From positions 1 through 64,000 of the forward strand of contig DASQMX010000031.1 of NCBI GenBank assembly GCA_035645275.1: 64,000 nucleotides of DNA. The letters are read 5' to 3'. Shown piece by piece: positions 1 through 6,784 of the stretch. The notes under the pieces were generated by a model. That model had not been told where the DNA came from, did no database searches, and saw only the letters and a program-made list of their open reading frames with translations. Numbering within the stretch: position 1 is the first letter of the stretch; the number at the start of each line of letters is the position of its first letter. Made by a program: the position numbers and the translations under genes. Source of the stretch: Paranoxybacillus sp035645275 (GTDB lineage: Bacteria; Bacillota; Bacilli; Bacillales; Anoxybacillaceae).

Positions 1-444
1 TCTTTCCTCATCCCTTCTTCACATATAAACACCACAGGAATCCTGTGATGGATGGAGTATCTCGTCTCATGGAAATTGGCATTAGAAATGACACTTGAAT
101 TGGCATGAAATTGACACTCTCCATAAATTCTTTTCATCTTCTCATCTTCGAGATCGTTCAAATTTTCTCCTGCCAAAGTGAATGACTTTATTTGAAAAGT
201 CTTGTAAAGATAAGACAAATGCCTGTTTTGCCTCCCAAAACGGAACCTGTTATTCTGTTCTCCAGTTTTCTTTTCACTGCGTACCCTTCACATCACCGAC
301 CTTAAGCTTTAAAATATTGGAAATACGAAGAACCGTATTAATCCCGATTAGAAACAGTAAATAATTCCGCTCATTCTGTTCTCTTAAATATCGTTTAATC
401 GCCTCAACCTTCTCTGGATCACGAATCAGCTGAACAAAATTCAT
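1..444 (-). pseudogene. Broken phage-type tyrosine recombinase (N-terminal fragment)
   Basis: Reading the minus strand from an ATG at 444, a 56-codon segment begins MNFVQLIRDPEKVEAIKRYL and continues with NERNYLLFLIGINTVLRIS and ILKLKVGDVKG. This is the start of phage and Xer-type tyrosine recombinases, with the conserved L-R-I-S box around the first catalytic Arg. A TGA at 276-274 stops this frame. The next frame resumes with a plausible continuation (SEKKTGEQN) and stays open without a stop to the left window edge, so a small deletion or frameshift has broken the gene. Similarity beyond about position 230 is unclear. The ATG overlaps the stop of the ArpU-like remnant by 4 bp, an arrangement common in phage late operons. 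The catalytic C-terminal half is not recognisable. It is most likely a dead prophage remnant. Confidence 0.6.
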
Positions 445-895
445 GATGAAATCACCTCACTTTCTTCCTTTTTATATACTTCAATTTTGAGAGCAAAAGC
501 GAGCTTATAGAATGCCCGGGATTTGATGCGATAATATTTCCGCTCGCTCATGCCAAGGTCATTGTAGATTTCATAATCGAACACATCATCTTCCGTCATA
601 TAACGCCGAATGAGAATCGCGCGTTCCCATTAGCCTAGACGATTGAACGCCATCGGTACCCGCTTAATATATTCGCTGCGTTCCCGCTCATAGTCAGCAT
701 TTCGAATAGCCATTTCTTCGGTGGAGGAATGGAATTTGTTTGTGTTGGAAGGAGGAACATCTAGCTAATACTGTTTAACTGTTCCAATCTCAACGTAAGT
801 AAAAACAAACGATACTTTTCTAACGCCGCTTCAACCGCTTTTTTCGTAGCGTCACGGTCAATTTCAGGTAAGATAAATTCTAATTGTTTCTCCAT
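441..895 (-). pseudogene. Decayed ArpU-family phage transcriptional regulator
   Basis: The minus strand from an ATG at 895 reads MEKQLEFILPEIDRDATKKA and then VEAALEKYRLFLLTLRLEQL, typical of the N-terminus of ArpU-family late-gene regulators of Gram-positive phages. After a stop near 765 a second frame gives EEMAIRNADYERERSEYIKR, then a TAA inside RLG-stop-WERAILI, then RRYMTEDDVFDYEIYNDLG and MSERKYYRIKSRAFYKLA. The last part is the helix-turn-helix-like sigma-4 region of the family. One frameshift and one nonsense codon mean it cannot give a full protein. Its stop codon overlaps the recombinase start (ATGA). ArpU proteins control phage late transcription; here the gene is a relic that marks an old prophage. 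Confidence 0.75.
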
Positions 896-919
896 TTTCT
901 CAACCCCCGAAAATAATCA

Positions 920-1114
920 TTATTTTTGACGGAAAGCGCCGCCTTTAATGCGACGATAAACAGGACGATTGACACCCATTAATTCTCTTAATTCACGTTC
1001 GGTGAATTTTTCTTTTAAGCGTTTTGTCTTAGTCTCTTTCTTATGCTTGTCCGCTCGATGCATAACCTTATTGGCTTTAAGCCATTTTTATAGCTGTTTC
1101 TGAATGGTTCTCAT
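920..1114 (-). pseudogene. Small basic phage protein with a nonsense codon
   Basis: Behind a good ribosome binding site (GGAGGAATATACC before the ATG at 1114) the minus strand encodes MRTIQKQL, an in-frame TAA at codon 9, then KWLKANKVMHRADKHKKETK and finally RELMGVNRPVYRRIKGGAFRQK. It would be a 64-residue, strongly basic protein. Similar small basic proteins sit just upstream of ArpU-like genes in Bacillaceae phages (from memory). Restart at the internal ATG at codon 18 could still make a short product, but no ribosome binding site is evident there. It stands 24 bp upstream of the ArpU remnant, in the same orientation. Confidence 0.5.
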
Positions 1115-1137
1115 GGTATATTCCTCCAATCAGAAAA

Positions 1138-1191
1138 GAGGACACCAATCATACAGAGATAGACATTCTATTCTGTACAATCAGTGTCCTC
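1138..1191 (-). terminator. Rho-independent terminator behind the antirepressor gene
   Basis: Arms GAGGACAC (1138-1145) and GTGTCCTC (1184-1191) are perfectly complementary, with inner arms TACAGA/TCTGTA. On the minus strand the hairpin is followed by TTTTCTG. It lies 43 bp past the stop codon of the antirepressor gene, before the small phage relic. Confidence 0.55.
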
Positions 1192-1233
1192 ACGCTCTCG
1201 GTCTTGGACATATTTGGTTTTATTTCCATTATA

Positions 1234-1926
1234 TCAGGCAGTCCGTTGATGTAAAAGTTTATCAATATATGCAATTCCTTTTGCGGTGATATATGTTTGT
1301 GGTTTATTAATCACCTGGTCGCCCATTTGAATCGGCTTTTCTTTGACAACAAAATAGCCGCGATCGATGTATTTTTGATAAGGATTGTTGTCGCTCATGA
1401 GAAGCCACATTTGACGAAGCTTCTTGAAAAAGTTATTACGGCCATAACCTAAAATTTTTGCAACAACTTCAACCTTCTGATAATTTTCATCGCTGATAAA
1501 GCGATCATAAGATTCTACTTTAGGCTTGTCCCGTTCAATTTTTTCTTGGAGATCTGCAGCAAGTCGAAGACCTTCACTAAATGTTTTAGGAATTCTTGCA
1601 TCATATACACCTGTTCTTCTGATAGAAGGAAGAACTTCATGTGTTACCCAACGTTTGAAAGCTTTAGCTTCCGGCTTGTTGCTTGTTAAAATCAACGAAT
1701 ATAAACCAGCTTCATTTACAATGGTTGTAGGTTGATTACAACCAAGTGAATCAGTGAGGTAAACTTTACTTACCTCATCTTCATCAAGTCTCGATACTGC
1801 CACTTTATGATTAGAATGATTCAATACATCACAAACATCTTTCGCAACAAACCAAACTTCCCCATCTTTTATAATCGTGCGCACCTGGTTACCGCTATAA
1901 GTGAATACTTGTGGTAAATGATTCAC
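1234..1926 (-). CDS. Phage antirepressor (BRO-N plus KilAC domains)
   Basis: The protein is intact at 230 residues. Residues about 1-105 form a BRO family N-terminal domain (VRTIIKDGEVWFVAKDVCDV, EAGLYSLILTSNKPEAKAFK, WVTHEVLPSIRRTG). Residues about 120-225 form a phage antirepressor KilAC domain (YGRNNFFKKLRQMWLL, KPQTYITAKGIAYIDKLL). Such proteins bind DNA or the phage repressor and switch prophages from lysogeny to lytic growth. A GTG exists at 1935, but it touches the ribosome binding site. The GTG at 1926, 8 or 9 nt behind AAGAAGGGAG, is the better start. It is the only undamaged gene of the phage remnant on the left. No cognate repressor is visible in the window, so its present role is unknown. 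Confidence 0.85.
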   Translation of the reverse strand: MNHLPQVFTYSGNQVRTIIKDGEVWFVAKDVCDVLNHSNHKVAVSRLDEDEVSKVYLTDSLGCNQPTTIVNEAGLYSLILTSNKPEAKAFKRWVTHEVLPSIRRTGVYDARIPKTFSEGLRLAADLQEKIERDKPKVESYDRFISDENYQKVEVVAKILGYGRNNFFKKLRQMWLLMSDNNPYQKYIDRGYFVVKEKPIQMGDQVINKPQTYITAKGIAYIDKLLHQRTA

Positions 1927-2060
1927 AAAATCCACTCCCTTCTTACATTTTTAGACTAATCATTCAGGAAGCATAAATGACAATTGTTTTACCACTTTAA
2001 CCCCTCCCCTGTGTTATAATCGATTTGAAAACTTTCCAACAAAAGGCTTTTTTCTAAACG

Positions 2061-2088
2061 CCGGGAGAAGTCCTGGCTTTTTGTTTTT
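2061..2088 (+). terminator. Isolated plus-strand terminator hairpin
   Basis: CCGGGA (2061-2066), loop GAAG and TCCTGG (2071-2076) pair, then CTTTTTGTTTTT follows. No open reading frame precedes it on the plus strand. An extended -10 box (TGTTATAAT, 2012-2020) lies about 45 bp upstream, so a short transcript of roughly 60 nt could end here. It sits between the antirepressor and the SnoaL-like gene. Confidence 0.5.
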
Positions 2089-2156
2089 GGTTCTGTTAAA
2101 GTATAATGACGAATTAATAAAACGTAACCTTTTAAGGCCTTTAAGGAGGAATGATT

Positions 2157-2600
2157 ATGGCTATATCGAATGAAATCCAAGCACTCTATCACCAATTTTT
2201 AGAGGCATGGAACAACAGAAACGCTCGTGCCATGGCGGATTTGTTCGCAGACAAGGGCGAGATGATTGGATATGATGGCAGTCAAGAGATTGGACGCGAG
2301 GAGATCTTTTCGCACCTAAAAGCCATCTTTGAAGACCACCCAACCGCTCGATTTGTAGGCAAAGTCAAAAATGTGCGTTTGTTGGGCTCGAATATCGCTA
2401 TTTTACGTGCCATAGCAGGTATGGTACCTCCAGGGCAATCTGATATCAATCCTAAAGTCAACACGCATCACACACTCATTGCCGAAAATAACGAAGGAAA
2501 GTGGCGTATCCAACTTTTTCAGAATACCCCAGCTCAGTTTCATGGAAGACCTGAGTTAGTTGAACAAATGACAGAAGAGTTAAGACAGTTACTTAAATGA
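2157..2600 (+). CDS. SnoaL-like / SgcJ-EcaC-type NTF2-fold protein
   Basis: A 147-residue protein with a cone-like NTF2 fold signature: LYHQFLEAWNNRNARAMADL, FADKGEMIGYDGS, then GREEIFSHLKAIF, and a C-terminal strand KWRIQLFQNTPAQFHGRPE. This matches SgcJ/EcaC and DUF4440 family members of unknown substrate. These are small single-domain enzymes or ligand-binding proteins of the cytoplasm. The ATG at 2157 is chosen because AAGGAGG (2143-2149) lies 7 nt upstream; the ATG at 2151 touches that site. A TATAAT box at 2102-2107 may drive it, and a terminator follows at 2652, so it is a single-gene unit. It points the opposite way to the phage relics beside it. The function is not known. Confidence 0.8.
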   Translation: MAISNEIQALYHQFLEAWNNRNARAMADLFADKGEMIGYDGSQEIGREEIFSHLKAIFEDHPTARFVGKVKNVRLLGSNIAILRAIAGMVPPGQSDINPKVNTHHTLIAENNEGKWRIQLFQNTPAQFHGRPELVEQMTEELRQLLK

Positions 2601-2651
2601 GTCCACAGTTCAACTCTAAAAGCAAAACGGGGATTGATGATAGTTCAATTA

Positions 2652-2681
2652 ACCGCTCTTATCATGGGCGGTTTTTCTTTT
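2652..2681 (+). terminator. Terminator of the SnoaL-like gene
   Basis: ACCGC (2652-2656) and GCGGT (2668-2672) pair and are followed by TTTTCTTTTG, 52 bp after the stop codon of the SnoaL-like gene. Confidence 0.65.
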
Positions 2682-2784
2682 GTTTAAAAATCAACAATAA
2701 ACGATAACAGAGTCTCGTTTTTATAGCTTTGGTTCCTCCGAGTCCAATCATCGTAGGAAACAAAACTATCATTTTGTTTCCTAA

Positions 2785-3534
2785 TTACAAACCCAAGTTT
2801 TCGTATCTCCATATAAGAAAGTCTAAAAAACTCATCTCAATGTCTTTTCCTTCTTTGTCTTTTAATTTTGTAACTATGTTCCTTGTTAGTCCCTCTTCTA
2901 GACTTTTTGTTTCCATATTAAATGCTAATCCCTCTAAACTTCCTATTTGACCTATCATTGGTGACTTACTATTCGTATGGTTTTTCACTAAAATTCTAAA
3001 TTCTAACTGATTTTGAAATTCTAGGTCCTTTTTGAAGGGCCCAATACGCCCTTCAGTATTTTTTAAATCCACATATGAAATAAAATCGAGTTGTTCAACG
3101 TCAAATGTTTCTCTAAACCGTTTAACAAATTCACCTGTTGCAAAAATGACTGTACAGTAATCACCAAATTTTTCTAACTCCTCAGGGATAAGTCTAGGAA
3201 TTTTTCCTGCCTTATAGTCATAAATCCTTTCAATTTTTATAGCTGCCATACAATATACATACTTATCCATTATTTCATTAAGCCTAATGTCGACGAATTC
3301 AGCTAATCCTTCTATTTCTTTACTATCTATAATTATCTTGACACTTTCTGGTCTATACCTTTCGTATAAACCTTCGTAACGATCTGCACGTTTTAATTCT
3401 TTTTGTGATTCATCTTTTTCAAGCTCAACATAATGTCCTAACCTATTCATAAAAATAGTTCCTTCATTTAAAAGTTTTTCAATATGCTCTTTTTCCCCAA
3501 ACTTTAACAACAAAGGGATATGAACAGTAGGCAT
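2785..3534 (-). CDS. Uncharacterised accessory protein, 249 aa
   Basis: The protein starts MPTVHIPLLLKFGEKEHIEK and continues LLNEGTIFMNRLGHYVELE, then RADRYEGLYERY, and later LEFQNQLEFRILVKN. I recall this general layout (FG-KEH, a short MN-Y-E segment, D-YEG, a Q-EFR block) from a widespread family without known function, but cannot name a domain. There is no signal peptide or membrane segment, so it is probably cytoplasmic. The start is firm: AGGAGGAG lies 5-6 nt before the ATG. The gene is clearly more AT-rich than the core genes and stands with other accessory genes beside phage debris, which suggests horizontal gain. A phage-related or defence role is possible but not shown by the sequence. 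Confidence 0.8.
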   Translation of the reverse strand: MPTVHIPLLLKFGEKEHIEKLLNEGTIFMNRLGHYVELEKDESQKELKRADRYEGLYERYRPESVKIIIDSKEIEGLAEFVDIRLNEIMDKYVYCMAAIKIERIYDYKAGKIPRLIPEELEKFGDYCTVIFATGEFVKRFRETFDVEQLDFISYVDLKNTEGRIGPFKKDLEFQNQLEFRILVKNHTNSKSPMIGQIGSLEGLAFNMETKSLEEGLTRNIVTKLKDKEGKDIEMSFLDFLIWRYENLGL

Positions 3535-3643
3535 AATTTCTCCTCCTGGGGTTTAAATATTTTTGATGTTTTTTGGTGATACTACGTAATACCAAAATTA
3601 TACACATATATTAAAGCAATATTTAAGCTAGATAACATAATTG

Positions 3644-4051
3644 CTATTTTGTTTCCATATTGCTTACTTTAACTTTTCTAGGAGTAAATTCTATCTGATG
3701 TATTTCATCTTCTTTCTCTTCACCTTTTAAAGTAATGATGGCTTTATTTCCATTCCATTTAATTATGACGTTTTCTTCACCTAAAGCTTTACCATCATTC
3801 GCTAATTCAGTTGAAAATAACAATTTTTTAGGACTGTTATTCTCTTTTCCATAAACATAAACTGTATGGCTACCAAAGGTAAAAGGATGATCCGATTCAA
3901 TGATTATTTCGTAATCACCTGATTCAGATTTTGATGAAGTTACCACATCAGTATCTGTAAAAGCAATAATGAGATATATAATAAAGGATATTGAAAGACC
4001 GACTACAACAGCAATTCCTACTAAGAGTATTCGTAATAATTTATTCATCAT
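3644..4051 (-). CDS. Membrane-anchored uncharacterised protein (DUF5412-like)
   Basis: A 135-residue protein with one N-terminal membrane segment (about residues 5-31, LLRILLVGIAVVVGLSISF) and an extracytoplasmic beta-rich part: SESGDYEIIIES, THTV-like SHTVYVYGKEN, VIIKWNGNKAIITLKGEEKE. The layout resembles DUF5412-type proteins of Bacillus (membrane anchor, then a block of an ordered, processed external sequence and a final W-x-N-x-x-x-I strand), but the match is from memory and weak. A GAGGTG ribosome binding site precedes the ATG by 8 nt. It is AT-rich like its neighbours, with no operon partner: 109 bp separates it from the gene downstream. Function unknown. Confidence 0.7.
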   Translation of the reverse strand: MMNKLLRILLVGIAVVVGLSISFIIYLIIAFTDTDVVTSSKSESGDYEIIIESDHPFTFGSHTVYVYGKENNSPKKLLFSTELANDGKALGEENVIIKWNGNKAIITLKGEEKEDEIHQIEFTPRKVKVSNMETK

Positions 4052-4422
4052 GCCAATAACACCTCGATAGAAATAAATTCCACAATGTATGTCTTTATAA
4101 TTTTTATTAGTCCTCTAGACAAAAGATTAGTTACTCACAGCTTAAGTTAACATATTTACTCTTTTGTTTCCTCATAGATCTGCATTTGTTATCCTTTCTA
4201 GCATTCTCTTAAGGTTTTTGATTATATTTTTCATAAAATTTTCAATAAATAAAAATCGAGTATTTTTTACAATTTATGATAATATTGTAAAAAGGAAATT
4301 TTCCAAGAGTAAGAAACGCAAATCTATAGACCTAAAACACTTTGTTATAGCAGCAGTATTGCATCACCAAGAGAATCTTCATTTGCTAATTTGCCTCATT
4401 ATTTAGCGAAAGGTGATTTTAA

Positions 4423-4782
4423 ATGTTTAAAACTACATTAATTGCTGACCATTCAATGTTTATGAGAACTTTTTTAAAGAATCTCTTAACAGATAATGGT
4501 TACCAAGTTGTCGCTGAGGCTTCTGATGGTAGTAGCGCCGTATCTCTTTACAAAGCAAAAAAACCTGACATTGTTGTACTTGACTTAACTATGCCTATTA
4601 TGAACGGATTAGATGCTTTAAAAAATATTTTAAAATTCGATCCAAAAGCAAAAGTAATAATTTGTTCAGCGATAGGGCAAAAAAGATTAATTACTGATGC
4701 TATTGAAATAGGAGCTAAGGATTTCATAATTAGGCCTTATTTTAACGAATTAATTCCAGCTATAAATAAATTATTTAGATAA
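4423..4782 (+). CDS. Solitary CheY-like receiver-domain protein, atypical active site
   Basis: A 119-residue single receiver domain very close in layout to CheY. It has the phosphoacceptor Asp54 in IVVLDLTMPIMNG, Ser82 in IICSAIG, and the AKDFIIRPYF segment. Two active-site positions differ from the norm. The acidic pair near residue 10 is Asp9-His10 rather than Asp-Asp, and the invariant Lys is Arg104 (RP instead of KP). These residues bind Mg2+ and the phosphoryl group, so phosphorylation may be weak or changed. No kinase, flagellar or chemotaxis gene is nearby. AAAGGTGAT precedes the ATG by 7 nt. It is AT-rich, which suggests acquisition. It could signal as a stand-alone switch or be a decaying copy. 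Confidence 0.85.
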   Translation: MFKTTLIADHSMFMRTFLKNLLTDNGYQVVAEASDGSSAVSLYKAKKPDIVVLDLTMPIMNGLDALKNILKFDPKAKVIICSAIGQKRLITDAIEIGAKDFIIRPYFNELIPAINKLFR

Positions 4783-4816
4783 TTACCATTTTTTATTTAC
4801 CGGATTATTTTTCATC

Positions 4817-4853
4817 AAAATAGGGTTCAGACTCAGCGTCTGAACCCTATTTT
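4817..4853. terminator. Bidirectional terminator between the receiver gene and mutL
   Basis: Perfect 16-bp arms AAAATAGGGTTCAGAC (4817-4832) and GTCTGAACCCTATTTT (4838-4853) with a 5-nt loop. Flanking A and T runs let it work in both directions, ending the plus-strand receiver gene and the minus-strand mutSL operon. The GGGTTCAGAC arm resembles the ends of the dispersed palindromes elsewhere in the window. Confidence 0.85.
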
Positions 4854-4893
4854 GTCTACAGTCTGGCACTTCTTTATAAAAGTGCTTATATGT

Positions 4894-6765
4894 TTACATC
4901 ACCCGCTTAAACATTTTCTCCAGCTCATACGTCGAAAAATGAATGATAATTGGCCGGCCATGCGGACATGTGAACGGGTCAGATGTTTTTCGAAGCGATT
5001 CCAGCAACGCGAAAATTTCATCATTTCGTAAATGCTGGTTCGCTTTGATCGACTGCTTGCAGCTCATTAAAATCGCGGCTTGTTCGCGCAGTTGTTTGAG
5101 ATCGACCTTTTTCATCGTTAATACTTGTTCAATCATCTCTTCAATAATCGCGGCTTCCTCACCTTTCGGGAACCATTGCGGATGCGAGCGGACGATAAAG
5201 CTGTTATGTCCGAACGGTTCTAAGAACACACCGCATTTTGCTAATTCTTCCCGATGCGCGTCAATCAGCAAATATTCATTTGTTGAGTATTGGAACGTGA
5301 GCGGTACAAGCAGTTCTTGCACCTCGTTCGTCACTTCGCCCACTTTTTCGCGAAAATATTCGTATTTAATCCGCTCTTGGGCGGCATGTTGGTCAATGAT
5401 GTATAACCCGTTCTCATTTTGCGCCAAAATGTAAGTGCCATGCATTTGCCCAATCGGGTACAGTGGCGGGATTCGGGCTGCGGTTTCCTTCGTTTCTTCC
5501 TCACTTTCTTCCATTTCGCTATATTCTGGCTCGATGTTCTCTTCGATGCTCTCGATGTTCTCATTATAATCAGGCTCTTCCTGTGTCCTGACATCCTCTT
5601 CTATTGGTTTTACCTCTTTTTCTTCTTCGAAAGGCGGAAGCGCGTACTCATTTTTTTCTGCGAATGTAACAGGAGATGTTTTAGACACTGCCGGCTCATT
5701 GACGACATGTTCAAATGTAAACGCCTGTTGTTCTGATTTTCGTTTCTCCGGTCGCTTCAACGTCATTTCCGGTATTAATGTTTTCGTCTGAAACGCTTGA
5801 CGTATCGCTGTTTCAACAAGCTCGTTTAATTCCGCTTCCTTGCTGAAACGAACTTCAAGCTTCGCGGGATGAACATTGACATCAACAAGAATCGGGTCCA
5901 TCTGGATATTTAAAAAGGCGATAGGATAGCGGCCAATCGGCAGCAATGTATGGTAGCCTGCTTCAATAGCCTTCATCAGCGGAAAGTTCTTTATAAACCG
6001 TCCGTTTACAATCGTTGAGATATAATTTCGCGATGCCCGCGTCACTTCCGGTAGCGAAATATAGCCATTAATGACAAAATCAAGGGATTCGGCATGAAGC
6101 GGAATCATTTTTTTCGCTATTTCTACCCCATAAATCGCCGCTAATACTTGCCGCACGTCACCGTTTCCGTTTGTATATAATAGCTGTTTACCGTTATGTT
6201 TTAAGCGAAAGGAAATCTTCGGATGAGCAAGAGCAAGGCGGTTCAGTAAATCAGTTACATGTCCAAGCTCTGTATGCACCGTTTTCATATATTTTAAACG
6301 TGCCGGCGTGTTAAAAAACAAATTCGAAACGGTAATCTCTGTTCCTTTTCGGCTGTTTGTCCGCTCGTGCTTAATAAGTTGACCGCCTTTAAGCACGACG
6401 AGCGTTCCCGGACCATTGCCTGTGCTCGTTTTCATTTCCAGTTCAGAAACAGACGCAATACTCGGGAGCGCCTCGCCGCGAAAGCCGAGCGTGCGAATGC
6501 GAAACAAATCTGCTTCGTCTTTAATTTTGCTCGTTGCGTGCCGTTCAAATGCTGTTAAACAGTCGTCTTCCTCGATTCCTTCGCCGTTATCAATAACGCG
6601 TATTTTGGCAAGCCCTGCTTCTTCCAGCTCCACTTCGATAACGGTACTTCCAGCGTCAATCGCATTTTCGACAAGTTCTTTGACTACAGAAGCGGGGCGC
6701 TCGACAACCTCCCCAGCTGCGATTTTATTCGATAGATGATCGTCGAGCTTGCGGATTTTCCCCAC
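4894..6765 (-). CDS. mutL: DNA mismatch repair endonuclease MutL
   Basis: MutL links mismatch recognition by MutS to strand nicking. At 623 residues it has the usual Bacillus length. The N-terminal GHKL ATPase carries the catalytic Glu and Asn (VVKELVENAIDAGS, near 27-40), DNGEGI, TLGFRGEALPSI and FFNTPARLKYMK. A Glu-rich linker (about 370-430) leads to the C-terminal endonuclease with the metal motif DQHAAQERIKYE at 458-469 and CPHGRP near 600. The presence of DQHA-x2-E-x4-E marks the nicking type of MutL, as in species without MutH. The start is a GTG at 6765 behind AAGGAGGTGG, 19 bp after the mutS stop, so it is the second gene of a mutSL operon. Confidence 0.97.
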   Translation of the reverse strand: MGKIRKLDDHLSNKIAAGEVVERPASVVKELVENAIDAGSTVIEVELEEAGLAKIRVIDNGEGIEEDDCLTAFERHATSKIKDEADLFRIRTLGFRGEALPSIASVSELEMKTSTGNGPGTLVVLKGGQLIKHERTNSRKGTEITVSNLFFNTPARLKYMKTVHTELGHVTDLLNRLALAHPKISFRLKHNGKQLLYTNGNGDVRQVLAAIYGVEIAKKMIPLHAESLDFVINGYISLPEVTRASRNYISTIVNGRFIKNFPLMKAIEAGYHTLLPIGRYPIAFLNIQMDPILVDVNVHPAKLEVRFSKEAELNELVETAIRQAFQTKTLIPEMTLKRPEKRKSEQQAFTFEHVVNEPAVSKTSPVTFAEKNEYALPPFEEEKEVKPIEEDVRTQEEPDYNENIESIEENIEPEYSEMEESEEETKETAARIPPLYPIGQMHGTYILAQNENGLYIIDQHAAQERIKYEYFREKVGEVTNEVQELLVPLTFQYSTNEYLLIDAHREELAKCGVFLEPFGHNSFIVRSHPQWFPKGEEAAIIEEMIEQVLTMKKVDLKQLREQAAILMSCKQSIKANQHLRNDEIFALLESLRKTSDPFTCPHGRPIIIHFSTYELEKMFKRVM

Positions 6766-6784
6766 TATTCCACCTCCTTGCTCA

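Noticed and set aside
4164..4406. Plus-strand open frame of 80 codons before the receiver gene
   Set aside because: It has no ribosome binding site, a low-complexity hydrophobic and Lys-rich translation caused by AT-rich DNA, and no family resemblance.
4943..5434. Plus-strand open frame of 163 codons opposite mutL
   Set aside because: It lies wholly antisense to the conserved MutL C-terminal domain, is Cys/Ser-rich as expected for a shadow frame, and lacks a ribosome binding site.
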